NCBI GenBank assembly: GCA_963815305.1
Contig: CAWFFW010000001.1
Span: 3,224,001-3,288,000, forward strand
DNA length: 64,000 bases
Source: CAXBID01 sp963815305
Lineage (GTDB): Bacteria > Bacteroidota > Bacteroidia > Flavobacteriales > Flavobacteriaceae
Direction: 5' to 3'
Shown: positions 8,425-17,094 of the stretch, in pieces
How positions within the stretch are numbered: the stretch's first letter is position 1
Layout: every line of letters starts with the position of its first letter
Program-made: the position numbers and the translations under genes
Notes under the pieces: model-generated
Told to the model about the DNA's origin: nothing
Databases searched by the model: none
Seen by the model: the letters and a program-made list of their open reading frames with translations, nothing else

Positions 8425-8464
8425 TTTTAAAAACCCTATTTTTATCATTATAAACAAATAGTTT

Positions 8465-9922
8465 TTGAGCACACTAAAGAAGTTCTTTAAGGACACCATA
8501 ATCTATGGTATTGCAGCTATTTTACCAAGAGCAATTAATATTGGTCTCGTAAAGTTACACACAAGTGTATTTGGTGCAGAACGCTATGCTGTAAACACAG
8601 ATTATTACGTTTATGCAGCTTATCTTAATGCTTTGCTTACTTATGGTTTAGAAACTGCTTTTTTTAGGTTTTTCAGCAAAGAAAAGGAGAAAGGGAAAGT
8701 TATTTCAACATCATTTATTTCTTTATTAATTACAACAACACTTTTTCTAATTATTGCTTTATTAAATGCTCAAAATATTACATCGCTCTTTGGATTTGAA
8801 AATACCCTTTATGTTAAAATATTAATATGGACAGTGTTTTTAGACACCATTGTGGTTATCCCTTTTGCTTATTTAAGGGTAACAAATAGACCTATTAAGT
8901 TTACTGTAATAAAGTTGTTAAATATCTTTGTTTTTGCGGTTCTTAATATATTATTTTTGTGGGCTATCCCAAAAGGCTATGTTTCAGATTCTATTTTACC
9001 AGAATTATTTAGATTTTATTATAATGGAGAACCTCAGGTAATTTATATTTTCTTAGCTAACGTTATTGCTAGTTTTGCCACTTTAAGTCTTCTCCTGCCC
9101 ATTATGTTAAAAATAAAGTGGACCTTAAATAAGAGCGTTTTAAAAAGATTACTTACTTACGCCTTGCCTATTATGGTAGGAAGCTTAGCGTATGTTACAA
9201 ATGAGAATATAGATAAACTATTTCTAGGAGATTTTATTGGTAATAAGGAAATGGGTATTTATGCGGCTTGTTATAAATTGGGCGTTTTTATGACGCTTTA
9301 CATTATGGCTTTTAGACTCGGAGCAGAACCTTTTTTCTTCAATCATGCAAAAGAGAAAAATGCTAAACAGAATTACGCAACTATCTTAAAGTGGTTTACT
9401 GTTTTAGGAGCTGTATTTATGCTTATTATTGTGTGTTACATAGATGTATTTGCTAATATATTATTAGGTAAAGATGAGTATTTTGAAGCTTTAAAAATTG
9501 TTCCAATTATTCTGTTAGCTAATTTATGTCTCGGTATATATAATAACCTTTCTATTTGGTATAAGCTTACAGATAGAACTATTTATGGTATGTATATTTC
9601 TATTTTTGGAGCAGTTATAACTATAATTTTTAATTTAATAATGATCCCTATTATAGGATTTATGGCATCAGCTTGGGCAACTTTAGCGGCCTATGGAAGT
9701 ATGATGATTGTTTCTTATTTTATAGGAAAGAAATACTACAAAGTACCTTACAATGTTAAAATTGTTATGCTTTATTTAGTATTAGCATCGGTATTAAGTT
9801 TAATATCATTTATGGATACTTTTAGAGGTAACTATTATATTTCAACAGGTTTAGTTTTAGTATTTTTGGGAATCGTATTTATTTTAGAAAAGAAAGAAAT
9901 TAAAAAACTGTTAAGAAGATAA
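8465..9922 (+). CDS. Oligosaccharide flippase family membrane protein (Wzx/RfbX-like)
   Basis: This 485-residue, very hydrophobic protein has about 12-14 membrane helices and the N-terminal pattern of polysaccharide transporters (IIYGIAAILPRAINIGLVKL). Members of this superfamily move lipid-linked glycans across the inner membrane. The start is a TTG at 8465 (reading MSTLKKFFKD), since no ATG lies near the conserved N-terminus. The gene is followed at one base by dut, so the two are probably co-transcribed. Flavobacteria keep this order. The substrate cannot be told from the sequence. Confidence 0.85.
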   Translation: MSTLKKFFKDTIIYGIAAILPRAINIGLVKLHTSVFGAERYAVNTDYYVYAAYLNALLTYGLETAFFRFFSKEKEKGKVISTSFISLLITTTLFLIIALLNAQNITSLFGFENTLYVKILIWTVFLDTIVVIPFAYLRVTNRPIKFTVIKLLNIFVFAVLNILFLWAIPKGYVSDSILPELFRFYYNGEPQVIYIFLANVIASFATLSLLLPIMLKIKWTLNKSVLKRLLTYALPIMVGSLAYVTNENIDKLFLGDFIGNKEMGIYAACYKLGVFMTLYIMAFRLGAEPFFFNHAKEKNAKQNYATILKWFTVLGAVFMLIIVCYIDVFANILLGKDEYFEALKIVPIILLANLCLGIYNNLSIWYKLTDRTIYGMYISIFGAVITIIFNLIMIPIIGFMASAWATLAAYGSMMIVSYFIGKKYYKVPYNVKIVMLYLVLASVLSLISFMDTFRGNYYISTGLVLVFLGIVFILEKKEIKKLLRR

Positions 9923-9923
9923 C

Positions 9924-10358
9924 ATGCAAATCAAAATAATAAATAAATCCAATCACGATTTACCACATTACGAAACCATAGCTTCTGCAGGTATGGATTT
10001 GAGAGCAAGTATTTCAGAATCGAGGGTTTTAAAACCATTAGAACGCGCTATTGTAGGAACCGGTTTATTCATTGAGCTACCTATAGGTGTGGAAGCTCAA
10101 GTACGACCAAGAAGTGGTCTAGCTGCCAAAAATGGTGTCACGGTATTAAATGCTCCAGGAACGATAGATGCTGATTACAGAGGTGAAATAGGTGTTATTT
10201 TAGTAAACCTTTCAAATGAAGATTTTACTATTAACAATGGAGAACGGGTAGCACAATTAGTCATTGCGAAACATGAACGTGCAGAATGGCAGGAAGTTGT
10301 AGCGCTTTCTGAAACAGATAGAGGTTCTGGAGGATTTGGAAGTACTGGAGTAAAGTAA
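9924..10358 (+). CDS. dut: dUTP diphosphatase
   Basis: This 144-residue enzyme hydrolyses dUTP to dUMP and pyrophosphate, keeping uracil out of DNA and supplying the dTMP route. Family motifs are in order: AGMDLRA near residue 20, RPRSGLA near 65, GTIDADYRGEIGV near 80, RVAQLVI near 105, and the C-terminal P-loop-like arm RGSGGFGSTG. The length is normal for the trimeric type. It is nearly adjacent to the flippase gene upstream. Confidence 0.96.
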   Translation: MQIKIINKSNHDLPHYETIASAGMDLRASISESRVLKPLERAIVGTGLFIELPIGVEAQVRPRSGLAAKNGVTVLNAPGTIDADYRGEIGVILVNLSNEDFTINNGERVAQLVIAKHERAEWQEVVALSETDRGSGGFGSTGVK

Positions 10359-10498
10359 AAGAGCTCCTATACTTCCTAGAAAGGGAAAACTCTACCGGTT
10401 CACTCAAGCAAAACATTAGAATAAATAAAAAATAATTAAAATAAAGTTTAACATATAACATAACAGTTTCTTCCAAAAGAGGAGATGAAGAAGGGCTT
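10359..10498 (+). other. Repeat-bearing spacer between dut and the nucleotidyltransferase
   Basis: This 140-base spacer contains no convincing ORF. It has short purine/pyrimidine stretches (CTTCCTAGAAAGGG and CTTCCAAAAGAGGAG) that look like worn copies of dispersed flavobacterial intergenic repeats. No clear terminator or -7 box was seen, so the two flanking genes may still share a transcript. Confidence 0.4.
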
Positions 10499-11518
10499 AT
10501 GAAAATAATAGTACCAATGGCAGGACGAGGCTCTCGTTTACGCCCGCATAGTTTAACAGTGCCAAAACCATTAATTCCAGTTGCAGGACAACCTATTGTA
10601 CATCGATTGGTAAGGGATATTGCCAAGGTTTTAAAACAACCTATTGAAGAAATTGCTTTTGTTTTAGGCGATCCAGCGTGGTTTGGAGATGAGGTTGTTT
10701 CTAGTTTAGAGAAATTAGCTAAAGATTTAGGAGCAAAATCATCCATTTACAGACAAGACAAGCCATTAGGCACAGGCCATGCTATAATGTGTGCACAACT
10801 TTCATTAAATGGTCCAGCAGTTATAGCTTATGCCGACACATTGATTAGAGCAAAGTTTGATTTAGATCCAACGGCAGATAGCGTGATATGGACGAAGCAA
10901 GTTGATAACCCTGAAGCTTATGGTGTTGTTAAATTAAATGAGAATAAGGAGATTATTGAATTGGTTGAAAAACCAGAAACTTTTGTAAGTAACCAAGCGG
11001 TTATTGGTATCTATTATTTTAAAGATGTGGCCATTTTAAAAGAAAAACTACAAGAAATTTTAGATGAAAATATTAAAAATGGTGGCGAATATCAGATAAA
11101 TGATGGCATTAAACGCATGATGGCAGATGGAAAGGTTTTTAAAACGGGAACTGTTGATGAATGGATGGACTGCGGAAATAAAGCCATAACAATTGAAACC
11201 AATCAGCGTATGTTAGGGTTTTTAAAATCTGATGGCGAGGAACAATTGGTAGCATCATCTGCTAAATTAGAAAATGCAAATATTATCGAACCTTGTTTTA
11301 TTGGCGAAAATGTGGTGCTTAAAAATGCTAGAGTAGGGCCTTTTGTGTCTATTGGCGATGGTAGCATTATTGAAAATTCAACCGTTAAAAATAGCTTAAT
11401 ACAGACCAATACGAGAATAAAAAATGCTAATTTAGATCAAGCTATGATTGGTAATTATGTAAAATATGACGGGAATTTTACCAGTATTAGCATAGGTGAT
11501 TATTCGGTTTTGGAATAA
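10499..11518 (+). CDS. Sugar-phosphate nucleotidyltransferase with left-handed beta-helix tail
   Basis: This 339-residue protein opens with the nucleotidyltransferase signature MAGRGSRLRPHSLTVPKPL, which binds the NTP. It continues with GTGHAIMCA and a Rossmann-like core to about residue 240. The last about 90 residues have hexapeptide-style repeats (NANIIEPCFIGENVVLKNAR, followed by similar turns), indicating a left-handed beta-helix. Enzymes of this form make UDP- or dTDP-sugars for envelope polymers; the sugar is not evident. It belongs to the envelope gene run that starts with the flippase and continues with the TPR, DUF4292 and EnvC-like genes. Confidence 0.85.
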   Translation: MKIIVPMAGRGSRLRPHSLTVPKPLIPVAGQPIVHRLVRDIAKVLKQPIEEIAFVLGDPAWFGDEVVSSLEKLAKDLGAKSSIYRQDKPLGTGHAIMCAQLSLNGPAVIAYADTLIRAKFDLDPTADSVIWTKQVDNPEAYGVVKLNENKEIIELVEKPETFVSNQAVIGIYYFKDVAILKEKLQEILDENIKNGGEYQINDGIKRMMADGKVFKTGTVDEWMDCGNKAITIETNQRMLGFLKSDGEEQLVASSAKLENANIIEPCFIGENVVLKNARVGPFVSIGDGSIIENSTVKNSLIQTNTRIKNANLDQAMIGNYVKYDGNFTSISIGDYSVLE

Positions 11519-11564
11519 CTATTAATTTTGATTTTTAGCTCAAGCGCAGTCGAAAGGTCTTAAT

Positions 11565-12926
11565 ATGAAACAAAAAACTTACGTCTTATTTTTATTTTTC
11601 GGAATGTTAATCGTTCCTCAGGCAAACTATGCTCAAGTAAATTTTAATAAAACACCAGATGATGATTTAGGGAATTTTGAAGACGAATTTCAAGAATCAT
11701 TTTATGAAGCCTTAAAACAAAAGGGTATTGAAAACTATGACCGATCGATTGAAGCACTTTTGAAATGTATTGAATTAGATGATGATGTAGCTGTTTTGTA
11801 TTTTGAATTAGGTAAAAATTACAGTAAACTAAAAAACTTTGGAGATGCAGAAAAAGCGTTAAAAAAAGCGGTTAGTTTAGAACCAGATAACGAGTGGTAT
11901 TTGGATGAACTTTATGATTTTTACGCCTCTCAAAACGATTACGATAACGCTATAAAAGCAGTAAAACAACTGGTTAAATACCATCCAGATTATAAAGAAG
12001 ATTTAGCATCACTTTATGTGCGAACCGAGAAGTACGATGCAGCCTTGTCGCTTTTAGATGAGTTGGACGCTACATTGGGAATTTCAATTTCTAGAGATAT
12101 TTTACGAAATCGAATTTATGAAGCTACAGATAGAAAAGATGCACAAATCGAAAATTTAGAAGCTCGTGTTGAAAACAATCCTAATAAAGAGTCAAATTAC
12201 TTAGCATTAATTTTGCGCTATAGTGAAAACAACGAAAAGGATAAAGCTTTTGAAACCGCTAAAGAATTATTAAAAATAAATCCGAATTCCCAACTGGTTC
12301 ATTTGGCGTTATATAAATTTTATTTAGATGATAACGAGGCTGAAAAGGCTATAAAATCTATGAAAATAGTTGTTCAAAGTCAGCAAATAAAACCAGAATC
12401 TAAGCTTAAAGTATTATCAGATTTTGTGAATTTCGTAAAAGAAAATCCTGAATACGAAACGGACTTAATTGAAGCTACAAATTTAGTTAGTGATGAGGAT
12501 AATGAAAAGTCTCTAACCGAATTGGGACAATATTATTTAGTAAAAAACAATAAAGAAAAAGCATTACAATATTTTGAAAAAGCCTTGCAACAAGATTCTG
12601 ATAATTTTACCATACTACGCAATGTTATGTTACTTCAAGTAGACTTAAAACAATTTGATAAAGCAGAGGCAAATAGTATAAAAGCCCTTGAAAAGTATCC
12701 TTCGCAACCTATAATTTATTTGTTAAATGGCGTAGCATTAAATGAACTGAACAAGCCAAAACTCGCTATTGAGTCTTTGGAATCAGGTTTAGATTATATT
12801 ATTGCCGATACTAAAATGGAAGCCGATTTTTACTATCAAATAAGTAAAGCGTATACGTTGTTAAACAATACCGTTAAAGCAAAAACGTTTACTGATAAAG
12901 CAAAACAAATACAATCTCCGAATTAA
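11565..12926 (+). CDS. Secreted tetratricopeptide-repeat protein
   Basis: This 453-residue protein has a signal peptide (residues 1-23, ending NYAQ) and many TPR units, for example ALLKCIELDDDVAVLYFELG and KALQYFEKALQQDSDNFTIL. TPR arrays hold protein complexes together in the periplasm; no enzyme domain is present. Its stop overlaps the start of the next gene by one base, and the following gene overlaps EnvC in the same way, so the three form a tight translational unit. The 46-base spacer before it carries a short dispersed repeat (CTCAAGCGCAGTCGAAAGG). Confidence 0.85.
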   Translation: MKQKTYVLFLFFGMLIVPQANYAQVNFNKTPDDDLGNFEDEFQESFYEALKQKGIENYDRSIEALLKCIELDDDVAVLYFELGKNYSKLKNFGDAEKALKKAVSLEPDNEWYLDELYDFYASQNDYDNAIKAVKQLVKYHPDYKEDLASLYVRTEKYDAALSLLDELDATLGISISRDILRNRIYEATDRKDAQIENLEARVENNPNKESNYLALILRYSENNEKDKAFETAKELLKINPNSQLVHLALYKFYLDDNEAEKAIKSMKIVVQSQQIKPESKLKVLSDFVNFVKENPEYETDLIEATNLVSDEDNEKSLTELGQYYLVKNNKEKALQYFEKALQQDSDNFTILRNVMLLQVDLKQFDKAEANSIKALEKYPSQPIIYLLNGVALNELNKPKLAIESLESGLDYIIADTKMEADFYYQISKAYTLLNNTVKAKTFTDKAKQIQSPN

Positions 12927-13693
12927 TGATTAAATATTTAAATATAATTTTAGGTTTAATAGTTTTGACGATGTTTAGTTGTAAATCATCAAGTACAATA
13001 GTAGCTGGTGAAGCCAATTTAAAACTATCAACAAAGCAACTTATAAGAGAAAATGATAAACAAACTCCTAACTTTAAAACCTTACAGTGCAGGTTGAAAA
13101 TAACTTTAAATGAAAACGAAAACTCGCAAACACATTCTGTAAGTTTTAGAGCAAAAAAAGACGAAATACTATGGATGAGTGCCACGTTTTCTGTTATAAA
13201 AGCACTAGTAACTCCTGAAAAAGTAAGTTTTTATAATAAATTAGATAACACATATTTTGAAGGGGATTTTTCTTATTTAAGTGATTTATTGGGCACTGAA
13301 TTAGATTTTCAGAAAGTGCAAAACTTACTATTTGGCGAAGCCCTTTATAATTTAAAAGATGAGGCCTTTAAAGCTTCAGTTTTAGATGGTGCTTATGTTT
13401 TACAACCCAAAAATCAGCGAGAACTTTTTGAGATTTTTTTCATATTAGATCCTGCTTTATTTAAAATAAAATCTCAACAAATATCACAACCAGCAGCGTA
13501 TAGGCATTTGCAAATAGATTATAAAACCTACCAAGAAATAAATAAACAAATTCTTCCAGAGCAAATAAAAATTATGGCTGTTGAAGGGAATGAAGAAGTG
13601 GGTATTGAATTGGAATTCAAGAATGTAACTTTAAACGAAGACCTAAGCTTTCCTTATAAAATACCATCAGGTTTTGATAAAATAGAATTGTAA
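12926..13693 (+). CDS. DUF4292 lipoprotein
   Basis: This 255-residue protein has a lipoprotein signal (about residues 1-18, lipobox-like MFSC with Cys19) and a body of beta-strands typical of the DUF4292 family, which resembles the LolB/LolA-like lipid-binding fold. It may help carry lipids or lipoproteins across the periplasm; this is inference from fold similarity. It is locked between the TPR gene and the EnvC-like gene by one-base overlaps on both sides. Confidence 0.8.
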   Translation: MIKYLNIILGLIVLTMFSCKSSSTIVAGEANLKLSTKQLIRENDKQTPNFKTLQCRLKITLNENENSQTHSVSFRAKKDEILWMSATFSVIKALVTPEKVSFYNKLDNTYFEGDFSYLSDLLGTELDFQKVQNLLFGEALYNLKDEAFKASVLDGAYVLQPKNQRELFEIFFILDPALFKIKSQQISQPAAYRHLQIDYKTYQEINKQILPEQIKIMAVEGNEEVGIELEFKNVTLNEDLSFPYKIPSGFDKIEL

Positions 13694-14922
13694 TGCACGT
13701 TGCTAAAAATTCATATAAAACAGTTTTATTACTTTCATTTTTATTGTGTGGGTTATTTAGTTTTTCGCAAAATAACAAGCAAAAAGAACTTGAAACGCGC
13801 CGACAAGAATTACGAAGAGAAATTCAGAAAATTAACGAACTACGTAACGAAAATAAATCCAAAGAAAAATCGGAATTATCATTAATTGAAGATTTTAATT
13901 ATAAAATTAATGTTTTAAGTAATTTAATAAAAGTCACGAATCAGCAAGCTAATTTATTAACGCGCGAAATTAATAACAATCAAAAAAGAATAACTGATTT
14001 AAGAGATGAATTAGAGCAACTTAAAGAAGATTACGCCGCCATGATTGTGAAATCTTATAAAAGTAAAAACGAACAAAGTAGAATCATGTTTTTGTTATCA
14101 TCTGAAGACTTTAAACAGGCTTACAAGCGGTTACAATACATTAAGCAATACTCAGACCATCAAAAAAAACAAGGGGAAACTATAAAATTGAAAACTGAGG
14201 AGTTACAGCAAACAAATATTAATTTATTGAAGCAAAAGGAAGATAAAACAACGTTAATTGCTGAAAACAGAGTGGTTCAAAAATCACTTGAAAAGGAACG
14301 AAAACAGCATGATGCTTTAATGAAAGCAATTAAAAGTAAATTAAATATTTATACATCACAGATAAGAAAAAAACAACAGGAAGCCGACAGGATTGATGAA
14401 GAAATAGATAGAATAATTAAAGCAACCATAGCGGCATCTAATAAAAAAGCAGGAAAATCTTCGAGCTTAAACACATTTGCTTTAACACCTGCTGGTAGAG
14501 CTTTAGCAAAAGATTTTGAATCGAATAAAGGAAAACTTGATTGGCCTGTTGAAAAGGGTTTAGTTACTTTACGTTATGGTACACAACCTCATCCTATAAA
14601 TAAAAACTTAACGATTAGGAGTAATGGTGTTCGCATCGCTACCGAAAGGGGAGCAAAGGTCAGATCTGTTTTTAATGGGGAAGTAACTGCTGTAATTGCC
14701 ATAAAAAATGCAAATACGGTGGTTATGGTACAACATGGAAATTATTTTACAGCTTATAAGAATTTAGGTAGAGTATATGTTAAAAAAGGTGATAAAGTAA
14801 CAACAAAACAGGATTTGGGAGAAGTATTTACTAATTCTTCAAACGGAGAAACCATACTTAGCTTTAGTATATTTAAAGAAAATGCAACTCAAAACCCTGC
14901 TAGTTGGATTTATAAAATGTGA
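13693..14922 (+). CDS. EnvC-like murein hydrolase activator (coiled coil plus LytM domain)
   Basis: This 409-residue secreted protein has a signal peptide (residues 1-25), a long coiled coil (about 27-250), and a C-terminal LytM/M23 domain (about 280-405). The LytM domain looks non-catalytic: the first metal motif reads SNGVRIATERGAKV instead of an HxxxD form, and the later HxH site reads VQHGNYFTAYKNL. This is the state of EnvC, which activates amidases at the division site rather than cutting peptidoglycan itself. It is last in the TPR-DUF4292-EnvC unit. Annotation as an active peptidase would be misleading. Confidence 0.85.
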   Translation: MHVAKNSYKTVLLLSFLLCGLFSFSQNNKQKELETRRQELRREIQKINELRNENKSKEKSELSLIEDFNYKINVLSNLIKVTNQQANLLTREINNNQKRITDLRDELEQLKEDYAAMIVKSYKSKNEQSRIMFLLSSEDFKQAYKRLQYIKQYSDHQKKQGETIKLKTEELQQTNINLLKQKEDKTTLIAENRVVQKSLEKERKQHDALMKAIKSKLNIYTSQIRKKQQEADRIDEEIDRIIKATIAASNKKAGKSSSLNTFALTPAGRALAKDFESNKGKLDWPVEKGLVTLRYGTQPHPINKNLTIRSNGVRIATERGAKVRSVFNGEVTAVIAIKNANTVVMVQHGNYFTAYKNLGRVYVKKGDKVTTKQDLGEVFTNSSNGETILSFSIFKENATQNPASWIYKM

Positions 14923-15134
14923 TACGAAGTGTCATCCTGAAAATGTTTCAGGATTTATTCAATGATTTTTCTACGTTTAATTTAAGAAATATCCCCTTGA
15001 GGGAATTAAATGGGGTGTTAGCTATGATTAAATAGTAATTAAAACCACCTCCCTAACTCTACTCAAGGAGGGAATTTAAAGTATATAAACCTAGTTAAAT
15101 GTAAATTACGATATCTTATTTGGAGTACAATATC
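14923..15134. other. Intergenic region with assorted short inverted repeats
   Basis: There is no supported gene here. The region holds a hairpin ATCCTGAAA/TTTCAGGAT at 14934-14954, a CCTCC/GGAGG pair around 15048-15073, and a stretch near 14996-15020 resembling the same repeat family. These look like debris of dispersed intergenic repeats. The first hairpin could also stop transcription of the EnvC operon, but it has no T-run. Confidence 0.45.
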
Positions 15135-15298
15135 TGCGATGGGCATTGCAGCGGTATCCTTTTGCTTTTTTGATAAATTACTAAATAATTTTAAGAAGGC
15201 TGTAGTTTAATAAGTGGATTCATGCCTGCACAGGAATGACAAAAGCAAAAGATATAACAGAAACGCATGAATAAAAGCCCGACCCTTGCGGTAACGTC
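15135..15298 (+). repeat. Structured intergenic element, copy 1 (Flavo-1-like candidate), with a repeat inserted in its loop
   Basis: This element shares ordered blocks with 42447-42533: a GGG-containing start, ATCCTTTTGC, then GCAAAAGAT, AGCCCGACCC and GGTAACG. The ATCCTTTTGC and GCAAAAGAT blocks pair as a stem with a bulged C. Between them the loop is expanded and carries a REP-like palindrome (15218-15240). The layout resembles structured RNA motifs abundant between genes in flavobacteria, such as the Flavo-1 motif; that link is from memory and unproved. Confidence 0.5.
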
Positions 15299-15314
15299 AA
15301 AATAAATAAATTTA

Positions 15315-15824
15315 TCAATCAAATAAAGCTTTTAATTCTGAAGCTTCGTTTGGTGTTATTTTGCCGGCAAGTAATAAGCTTAATTGTTTTCGGCGTAAAG
15401 CGGCGGCATAACGTTCTTTTTCTAAATCGGTTTCAGGAGTTACCTCAGGAACTGTTGTAGGTCTTCCAGTTTCATCAACAGCGACAAACGTGTAAATAGC
15501 TTCATTAGCTTTCGTTCTAGCACCAGACTCTCTGTCTTCCATCCAAACATCAATAAAAATCTCCATAGACGTTTTAAAAGCTCTTGAAACCTTTGCCTCA
15601 ACGGTAACGACGCTACCTAAAGGTACAGCTCTGTTAAAAGCCACATGGTTTACAGATGCCGTTACCACAATACGTCTGGAATGACGCCTTGCCGAAATAC
15701 TTGCCGCACGATCCATACGCGCCAATAGTTCGCCCCCAAATAAGTTATTTAAAGGATTGGTTTCGCTGGGTAAAACCATATCGGTCATCGTAGTTTTAGA
15801 TTGCTCGGGAGTTTTTGCTTGCAT
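15315..15824 (-). CDS. Acyl-CoA thioesterase, hotdog fold
   Basis: This 169-residue protein has the single-hotdog pattern of YciA/ACOT-type acyl-CoA hydrolases: NPLNNLFGGELLARMD near residues 23-38 carrying the conserved Asn/Asp region, and TASVNHVAFNRAVPLGSVV. It cleaves acyl-CoA to fatty acid and CoA, helping control the acyl-CoA pool. It is transcribed alone on the minus strand, with repeats on both sides (a Flavo-1-like element downstream and a MITE-like element just upstream of its start). Chain-length preference cannot be inferred. Confidence 0.9.
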   Translation of the reverse strand: MQAKTPEQSKTTMTDMVLPSETNPLNNLFGGELLARMDRAASISARRHSRRIVVTASVNHVAFNRAVPLGSVVTVEAKVSRAFKTSMEIFIDVWMEDRESGARTKANEAIYTFVAVDETGRPTTVPEVTPETDLEKERYAAALRRKQLSLLLAGKITPNEASELKALFD

Positions 15825-15853
15825 TACAATGTATTTATTGATGCGGCAAAGTT

Positions 15854-16014
15854 ATACCAATTTGCTTATAAAATATAGCATTAAAGACAAAGTTATTTTT
15901 GAATGTAGAAACACTGTGATCAAATTGTATAGCCTAGTTACAGAGTTTATAAATAAGGCATTTAGATTCAAAAAGAACGAGTTGACTTGCCATATTTTAT
16001 AAGCAAGTTGGTAT
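15854..16014. mobile_element. MITE-like element with 23-bp terminal inverted repeats
   Basis: The left end (15854-15876, starting ATACCAATTTGCTT) and the right end (15992-16014, ending AAGCAAGTTGGTAT) are inverted copies that differ at one position in 23. They enclose 115 bases with no ORF. The structure is that of a small non-autonomous transposable element. No clear target-site duplication was seen, so it may be old. It separates the thioesterase start from the end of the HU/SPOR gene. Confidence 0.65.
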
Positions 16015-16054
16015 TGAGTATTAAAGCAGTAAAGTATAGGTGAATTTGTAAAAA

Positions 16055-16990
16055 CTAATCTAGTTTTTTAACGAGTAACCAAGCGTCTTTATTATGTGTT
16101 ATTCGTATCTTTCGAATTGCTTTTAAGGCCTCTTTACCCGTTTCATAGCTATCATAAACCACTTGATGTAAACCGTACTTGTTAATGCCAATTTTTCTAG
16201 CGTTAAAGCCGTCAGCTTTTAATTGTGAGATTTTTTTATCGCAGTTTTCTTCAATTCTAAAAGCACCAGCTACAATATGATAATTACCCGTTTGTTTGAT
16301 GACATTCAAAGTAATGGCAGGTAATGGATTTAAATTGAAAGTGGCTTGTTGTATTTTAGTATCTAGCTGTTGTGTAGCTTCTTCTTGCGCTAATTGATTG
16401 TATTCTTCTATTTGATTGACATAAAAATTTGAAGCCACTAAACCGCCTAAGGTTAAAGCCACTAAAGCCACTGCAGCATATTTAAAATATGGTCTGGATT
16501 TTCGCTTTTCAGGTGTCACTGTAATTGGTATTACTTTTTCTAGTATTTCAACATGTTCTTTATAAACTTCTCTAGTAACTAAAGGCGATACAAATTGAGA
16601 CAACCCAAAAGCATCGGTTAAATAGTTTAAATGATAAGAAGGTTCAAACAAAATTTTGCCTTCACTATTAAAAGTAATTTCTCCAATATTATCAAAAGTA
16701 AGCGTTTCGCCTTGCGTTAAATACGATTTTAAAATTTTAACACGTTTTTCAATTTTTTTATTGGCAATTTCGAAGGGAACTTTTTCTACATCAGCAATAT
16801 AATGCGCTAGTAATCCATCATTTTTATGAATTTGTTCGTTGAATGATAATACTTTTTTTGGTGCATAAAATGTATTAGTAGTATTATTTATAGTTGCAGA
16901 TACGGGTTGTGTTAAAAATGCTCCAAACTCAGGGATGGTAACGCATTCATATCTATATAGTAAATCGCTTATGTAGGTCTCTAATTGCAT
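16055..16990 (-). CDS. HU-CCDC81-like and SPOR domain membrane protein
   Basis: This 311-residue protein has an N-terminal HU-like domain (YISDLLYRYECVTIPEFGAFL, residues 5-25, then about 100 more residues), one membrane helix (about residues 170-190), and a C-terminal SPOR-like region (YHIVAGAFRIEENCDKKISQ). SPOR domains bind denuded peptidoglycan at division sites. The bacterial HU-CCDC81 plus SPOR arrangement is known in Bacteroidota and may link chromosome and septum, though the partner is unknown. It is divergent to dprA, with about 100 bases between the starts. Confidence 0.8.
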   Translation of the reverse strand: MQLETYISDLLYRYECVTIPEFGAFLTQPVSATINNTTNTFYAPKKVLSFNEQIHKNDGLLAHYIADVEKVPFEIANKKIEKRVKILKSYLTQGETLTFDNIGEITFNSEGKILFEPSYHLNYLTDAFGLSQFVSPLVTREVYKEHVEILEKVIPITVTPEKRKSRPYFKYAAVALVALTLGGLVASNFYVNQIEEYNQLAQEEATQQLDTKIQQATFNLNPLPAITLNVIKQTGNYHIVAGAFRIEENCDKKISQLKADGFNARKIGINKYGLHQVVYDSYETGKEALKAIRKIRITHNKDAWLLVKKLD

Positions 16991-17094
16991 GAAAACAAAG
17001 TTAAAAAAATATGAGTGCTGATAAAATTTAAGCAGAAGTATTTATTAACAGTATAAAAATTCTTTTATTGCAGGCTCAAAATCAAATACCTAAC

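Noticed and set aside
7402..8464. Search for atpD and atpC after atpG
   Set aside because: No beta or epsilon sequence follows; a terminator and an unrelated flippase gene do.
10261..10746. Minus-strand ORF of 161 codons over dut and the nucleotidyltransferase
   Set aside because: It crosses two well-supported plus-strand genes and has no protein-family likeness.
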